Part shown: positions 7,800 to 10,986 of the stretch, one piece after another
Position numbering within the stretch: position 1 is the first letter of the stretch
Layout: every line of letters starts with the position of its first letter
Made by a program: the position numbers and the translations under genes
The notes under the pieces: generated by a model
The model's input: only the letters and a program-made list of their open reading frames with translations
Databases searched by the model: none
Told to the model about the DNA's origin: nothing
DNA from: Zygnema cylindricum
Lineage: Eukaryota; Streptophyta; Zygnematophyceae; Zygnematales; Zygnemataceae
NCBI GenBank assembly: GCA_037447655.1
Contig: JBBHKE010000317.1
Coordinates: 1-10,986, forward strand
DNA: 10,986 bases
Direction of reading: 5' to 3'

Positions 7800-8372
7800 T
7801 CTACAAAATGTGCAACAGTCAACGAAAGGAAATGTAGACGACTACGAAATTCCTAAAATTGGTGACGGTGACGGTGGTAAAGGTCGTGGTTTTTATGACG
7901 TTGTATATGTTTCAAGTTTTGTGACATAGCGTAGTCATGCTACCATGTGACGTCATCACTACATAGATTTTCCGCCATGGCTTCCCGATTTCGTTTTCTT
8001 ATCTTTTATCATTCGATTTGCCATCAAACTCATACCAAAAATATTAAAAATAAAGAAAAAATAAAAAATATTTCATTTGACACAATAATTGCTGCATCTA
8101 ATGTAACCAAGAGAGAAAGAGCAGCGGTCGAGTGAGAGTGAGGGGGGGAGACGAGGACGACGTAAAATTTTGCGAAGGACCCATGAATGAAAGTGGAGGT
8201 TTGAGACCCCAACGGATTTTTTTCCGTACATGCTCGTCATTTTCATACGTATATGCGCGTGACGAGCAGGGGAAAAATAAAGTGTACTCCTCGTCGATCA
8301 AAACTTTTGAAAACGTTTGACGCGTGCAATCTTGGTTTTTTATTCGTCAATAGGGTAGTATTTTGATTAAAA
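7800..8372 (-). repeat. Right arm of the inverted repeat
   Basis: Reverse-complement partner of 7050-7650. The best-matched part is 8125-8312 against 7095-7280. The right arm carries a few insertions, for example a second GACGAGCATGTACGG-type segment near 8222-8240. Together the arms could form a stem of several hundred base pairs in a transcript, with a loop of roughly 150 bases. Confidence 0.75.
7948..7955. promoter_or_regulatory. CRE-like palindrome TGACGTCA in the right arm
   Basis: Perfect TGACGTCA, aligned in the inverted repeat with the TGACGTC at 7448-7454, where the left copy has diverged by one base. This may be a bZIP site carried by the element, or coincidence in a segment full of GACG and GTCA words. 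Confidence 0.25.
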
Positions 8373-8563
8373 TCGGGTCGCGATTTAATTCCAGTGCAAG
8401 TGTGAAGATCAGTTGGAAGTGGGTCGCGATGTCAATAACGCAAAATTGCCGTACCTTCCAAGTTCCAAGATGACACAAAATGTACTCGTGTTTTTGCCCA
8501 TTTTTCGTACGGCGTAGCATTTTCTCGTTGGAAGTCCCGTTTTCAGTGTAAACAACGGAAAAA

Positions 8564-8601
8564 AACCCTTACTTAAACACATGGGGACACACCCTTACTT
8601 A
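8564..8601. repeat. Short direct repeat around the right transposon end
   Basis: ACCCTTACTTA occurs at 8565-8575 and again at 8591-8601, enclosing AACACATGGGGACAC. The second copy overlaps the terminus and the flanking TTA. This could be a small tandem duplication formed at insertion or excision, and it makes the exact right end uncertain by about 25 bases. Confidence 0.5.
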
Positions 8602-10066
8602 GAGAACTTACTTTTATTATAACGAAAATCATCCGTACACGGTTTTGAAGTGTCCCATTGTGTAACAACTAAATGTAGCCGTCGACAATGACCGTGACGG
8701 CTATCAACGTCTACAATAGGTCTTGACGCACCGTTTTTTTTTTATACTTTTTGGAACAACGCAAGACACATTGTATTTTTTTAAACATTTTGGTATGTCG
8801 CATTGTCTTTGGGTGACATGGTATACGTATATGCTTTTGCGTTTGCCTCTCATGTGTGGTCGTGGTGAATAGACATATAATTCTTGAGTGATTCTCAAAT
8901 GGCGCAAGAGGTGCTTATGTAGCTTTCAAAATGGTTAACAAAAATTGCTCTGGAGGTTTTCTCTCGCTTCCTACGGGTGAACCTTGAGCCACCTTGTGAG
9001 AGAATGCGAAATGGTGAAGTTCGTGGGGGTGAATGGGACGCAAGGTGAAAGGGCTAGTGAGTGCAAGCTACAATGGTGCCTTAACAAAAAATTTATCTTT
9101 TCGTGACATGGCAATGTAACCTTCAAACCCTTGCAACAAAAAAAAATCATACAAGATGTAGGCGGACAAAAAGAAACAAATGTGTACTTTTTCTCATCAT
9201 AAAAAACTTATAATTACTGTTGACGAGTGTGAATCATTTTTCTATTTGTGAGGTAGTGTTACTTTGTATTAAAATATATCGTCAACGTTTTTTAAGATAA
9301 AGTTTGAAAGTGACTTGGCAATCAGTCTAAACTCACAACTTGTCGTACATCATAAATTTGAATATAACGTAAATTGTACTGTATAATTTTGCAATTTCGC
9401 CATATGATTATAACTTTAACAACATGGCTTGAATGCTTTTTTCCCTTTGTATCGAGAGAGTTTTTTTATGTAAGTTATGTAATAAATAACATTCATTTAA
9501 TTAAAATACATGATTTAAAAAAATGCATTGCTTTCATTCAACAATTTATGAAGGTACAAAGTACAAAGGTATTTATAAAAAAAGACGAAATCCTCTAATT
9601 ATAAAAATTAAAGTTGTTGTTTTTCACCAATAAGCGGACGCAGCTGTATGTATATATATATTTTTTTAATATTGTCGAATGCTTATCATTATGTTAAAAG
9701 TTTGCCATCTAAACGGGCAAGTGTAAAACATTAACAAACACATGGAACCGTTCAATTGATTATATTCGTAACTTGTCAGTGCAAAACCTTATCAAACTAA
9801 ACAGTATGAGTGCGAAACAAAAATCCATATATTTTTTAACTATTCGGCCGTAAACATGTTTCATGGTAATGTCATGTTGAAGTAAAGCATACAAAGTTAG
9901 AATTGTTGCAACATCATTCGCAATGGATTTCAAACACAATCATTTACTTTAATTGCTCACGTTGATGAAAACGTATTGGTGTGCATTATACGATGTAAGA
10001 TGCAACTAACGTTGTTGACATTGAAGTGGGGTAAACGGCTAGACACGCAAATTACTACATACTCAC
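8602..10066. other. T-rich gene-poor stretch
   Basis: No convincing exon, RNA gene or transposon end was found. The plus strand is T-rich with poly(T) and poly(A) runs and a short TA run near 9648-9660. A somewhat less AT-rich block lies at about 8950-9070 but has no open frame of interest. The longest open frame (9374-9598, 74 codons) has the Phe/Ile/Lys-rich composition expected from AT-rich DNA. Confidence 0.5.
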
Positions 10067-10509
10067 CCACCATCTTCAATTTGAAGGTGTTTAAAACCCA
10101 TTAGTTTTACTTGGTTTTCCTCCACCGTAGGACTCTTGACAATGTGGTCATCATGAATACAACGTACACACGTTTCTCCTCTTATAAGATTGCACACGAA
10201 TTTGGTGGCATGAGAAGCAAGGGCTTCATAGGATCGAGACTCGACAGATCGATTTTTCCAATTTACGGTGAAAATTATAAAATCTTTGGACAATTTTTTT
10301 TCGTGGCATTATGTGCTAATAGTATTCAAGCCCAAAGGTTTGCGGTACCCTACACCTACCCTTTTATTTGCTTAAAATTGTCAACATGTATTTGTTGTGG
10401 TTCAACGAGTTTAAGCCACGACCCTCTTTCGACGAAACTACGGAAGGATCCTTTCCGTATCCATGAAGTTCGTAGTGGTGGACCTGTGTGTGTCAATTAC
10501 TGTTGTTAG
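10067..10509. other. Ambiguous coding block, strand unresolved
   Basis: Two frames overlap and I cannot choose between them. On the minus strand, about 75 residues (10293 down to 10067, with TKFVCNLIRGETCVRCIHDD and GFKHLQIEDGG) end exactly at a good donor, GG|GTGAGT, whose first bases form the stop if unspliced. However, no strong acceptor precedes it. On the plus strand a frame is open from 10105 to TAG at 10507-10509, with its first ATG at 10153, and contains IAHEFGGMRSKGFIGS and a cysteine-rich end. The plus reading agrees with the T-rich plus strand and with a downstream acceptor and poly(A) signal. Both lengths are within chance expectation for 11 kb. I recognise no domain in either. 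Confidence 0.25.
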
Positions 10510-10598
10510 TAGCCACTTACTCTACATCCCATGTTTTTTTTGGTAATCACCTTTTGTAGTTTTTGTTAGAGTTGGTGGATACTTTAGATAGGGTGCGC

Positions 10599-10728
10599 TT
10601 GTTTCTTTTCTTTTGCAGTTTTTGTGTCGTTTTTAGTGTTTATAAGTGTCATGATTTCTTTTTTTTATTTAATGATTCTTACCATTTTGTTACTTAGATG
10701 CTTTTACCATCTCAAGTTGTGTAATAAA
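10599..10728 (+). promoter_or_regulatory. Possible splice acceptor and poly(A) signal of a plus-strand transcript
   Basis: CTTGTTTCTTTTCTTTTGCAG ends at 10618 and has a strong pyrimidine tract and a CAG acceptor. AATAAA follows at 10723-10728, and the sequence between has stops in all frames, as a 3' untranslated terminal exon would. Both signals are short and this DNA is T-rich, so chance is a real alternative. Confidence 0.2.
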
Positions 10729-10840
10729 GTTTACTTTGCGTAAGAACTGGAATTTAGTGAAGTTTCGGCGTGAAACATTTTCAATTTTGTTTTGTGACTA
10801 AATTTCAACAGTTTAGAGACTATACCGTGAATCGTAATTA

Positions 10841-10961
10841 GAGTTATGTACGCAAATTCCGTCACCCCTAATTTTGACTCTATCACTATAAATAGAGTAC
10901 ATTACTATAAATTATTTTTTTACGTTATTTAAGGTACTTTTTGAATGAGCGTTAATAACTC
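10841..10961. mobile_element. Small MITE with TA flanks
   Basis: GAGTTATGTACGCAAATTC at the left (10841-10859) is the imperfect inverse of GAATGAGCGTTAATAACTC at the right (10943-10961). TA lies directly outside both ends (10839-10840 and 10962-10963). The 121-bp interior is AT-rich and contains a further hairpin, ACTCTAT...ATAGAGT, with TATAAATAG in it. Size, lack of coding capacity and TA duplication fit a Tc1/mariner-type (Stowaway-like) MITE. The superfamily call rests on the TA alone. Confidence 0.55.
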
Positions 10962-10986
10962 TAATACAAAGCCGTTTTAAATAGTG

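Larger units (their letters stand above)
6710..8594. mobile_element. Foldback-type non-autonomous DNA transposon
   Basis: The left end GGGCGTATCCCCATGT (6710-6725) and the right end ACATGGGGACACACCC (8579-8594) are inverted matches with two differences. TTA flanks both ends directly (6707-6709 and 8595-8597), and the flanks match in 6 of 7 bases if extended (TAACTTA against TTACTTA). Inside, two long inverted arms face each other around position 7705. No transposase is encoded: the open frames are short and non-ATG. A 3-bp TTA target duplication with G-rich termini is the style of the PIF/Harbinger superfamily, but this assignment is inference, and a foldback element of another superfamily is possible. 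Substitutions and indels between the arms show it is not a very recent insertion. Confidence 0.65.

Noticed and set aside
7550-7837. 95-codon open frame in the centre of the foldback element, considered as a transposase remnant
   Set aside because: It starts at TTG, spans the arm and the central terminus copy, and shows no DDE-type catalytic spacing or DNA-binding motif.
8704-8907. Minus-strand open frame of 67 codons
   Set aside because: Non-ATG start, low-complexity Lys/Arg content from poly(T), no splice signals at its borders and no homology inside the window.
10432-10461. Near-perfect palindrome ACGGAAGGATCCTTTCCGT
   Set aside because: Single isolated inverted repeat of about 19 bases with no poly(T) tail, flanking duplication or second copy; most likely chance.

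Overview
The window reads as nuclear DNA from a eukaryote. It shows GT-AG intron boundaries (for example a donor at 990 and an acceptor at 734 on the minus strand, which join two exons in the same frame), long gene-poor stretches, microsatellite expansion and non-autonomous DNA-transposon structures. There are no dense prokaryotic ORFs, operons, rRNA or tRNA genes. I cannot name the lineage. CpG is not obviously depleted and introns are about 90-260 nt, which does not single out one group.

Left part (1 to about 4975): two diverged direct copies of one locus lie about 3.85-3.9 kb apart (copy A about 1-1105, copy B about 3925-4975). Both carry a minus-strand, multi-exon, cysteine-containing protein gene of a family I do not recognise. 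Copy A keeps a continuous frame across at least one intron. Copy B keeps most recognisable residues but has frameshifts and an in-frame stop, so it is a pseudogene. The spacer (about 1105-3925) is A-rich on the plus strand and has no convincing gene apart from one possible upstream exon of copy A and a small tandem-repeat patch.

Middle part (about 4980-5632): a very long, almost pure purine tract holds a 24-bp minisatellite, a GGGCGA hexamer array and two strong G-quadruplex motifs. It truncates the homology of copy B exactly where its upstream exons should be. To its right is a minus-strand open block (5787-6209) that may be a terminal coding exon.

Right part (about 6200-10986): the plus strand switches from A-rich to T-rich. 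A foldback-type DNA element of 1885 bp (6710-8594) has 16-bp termini of the form GGG...CCATGT, a flanking TTA on both sides, and two long inverted arms centred near 7705. A third, inverted copy of the terminal motif lies at the centre. Beyond it the sequence is gene-poor, with one ambiguous coding block (about 10067-10509), a possible plus-strand splice acceptor and poly(A) signal, and a small MITE (10841-10961) with TA flanks. The genes do not form a visible pathway. The main story is a decaying tandem gene family next to transposon and low-complexity DNA.
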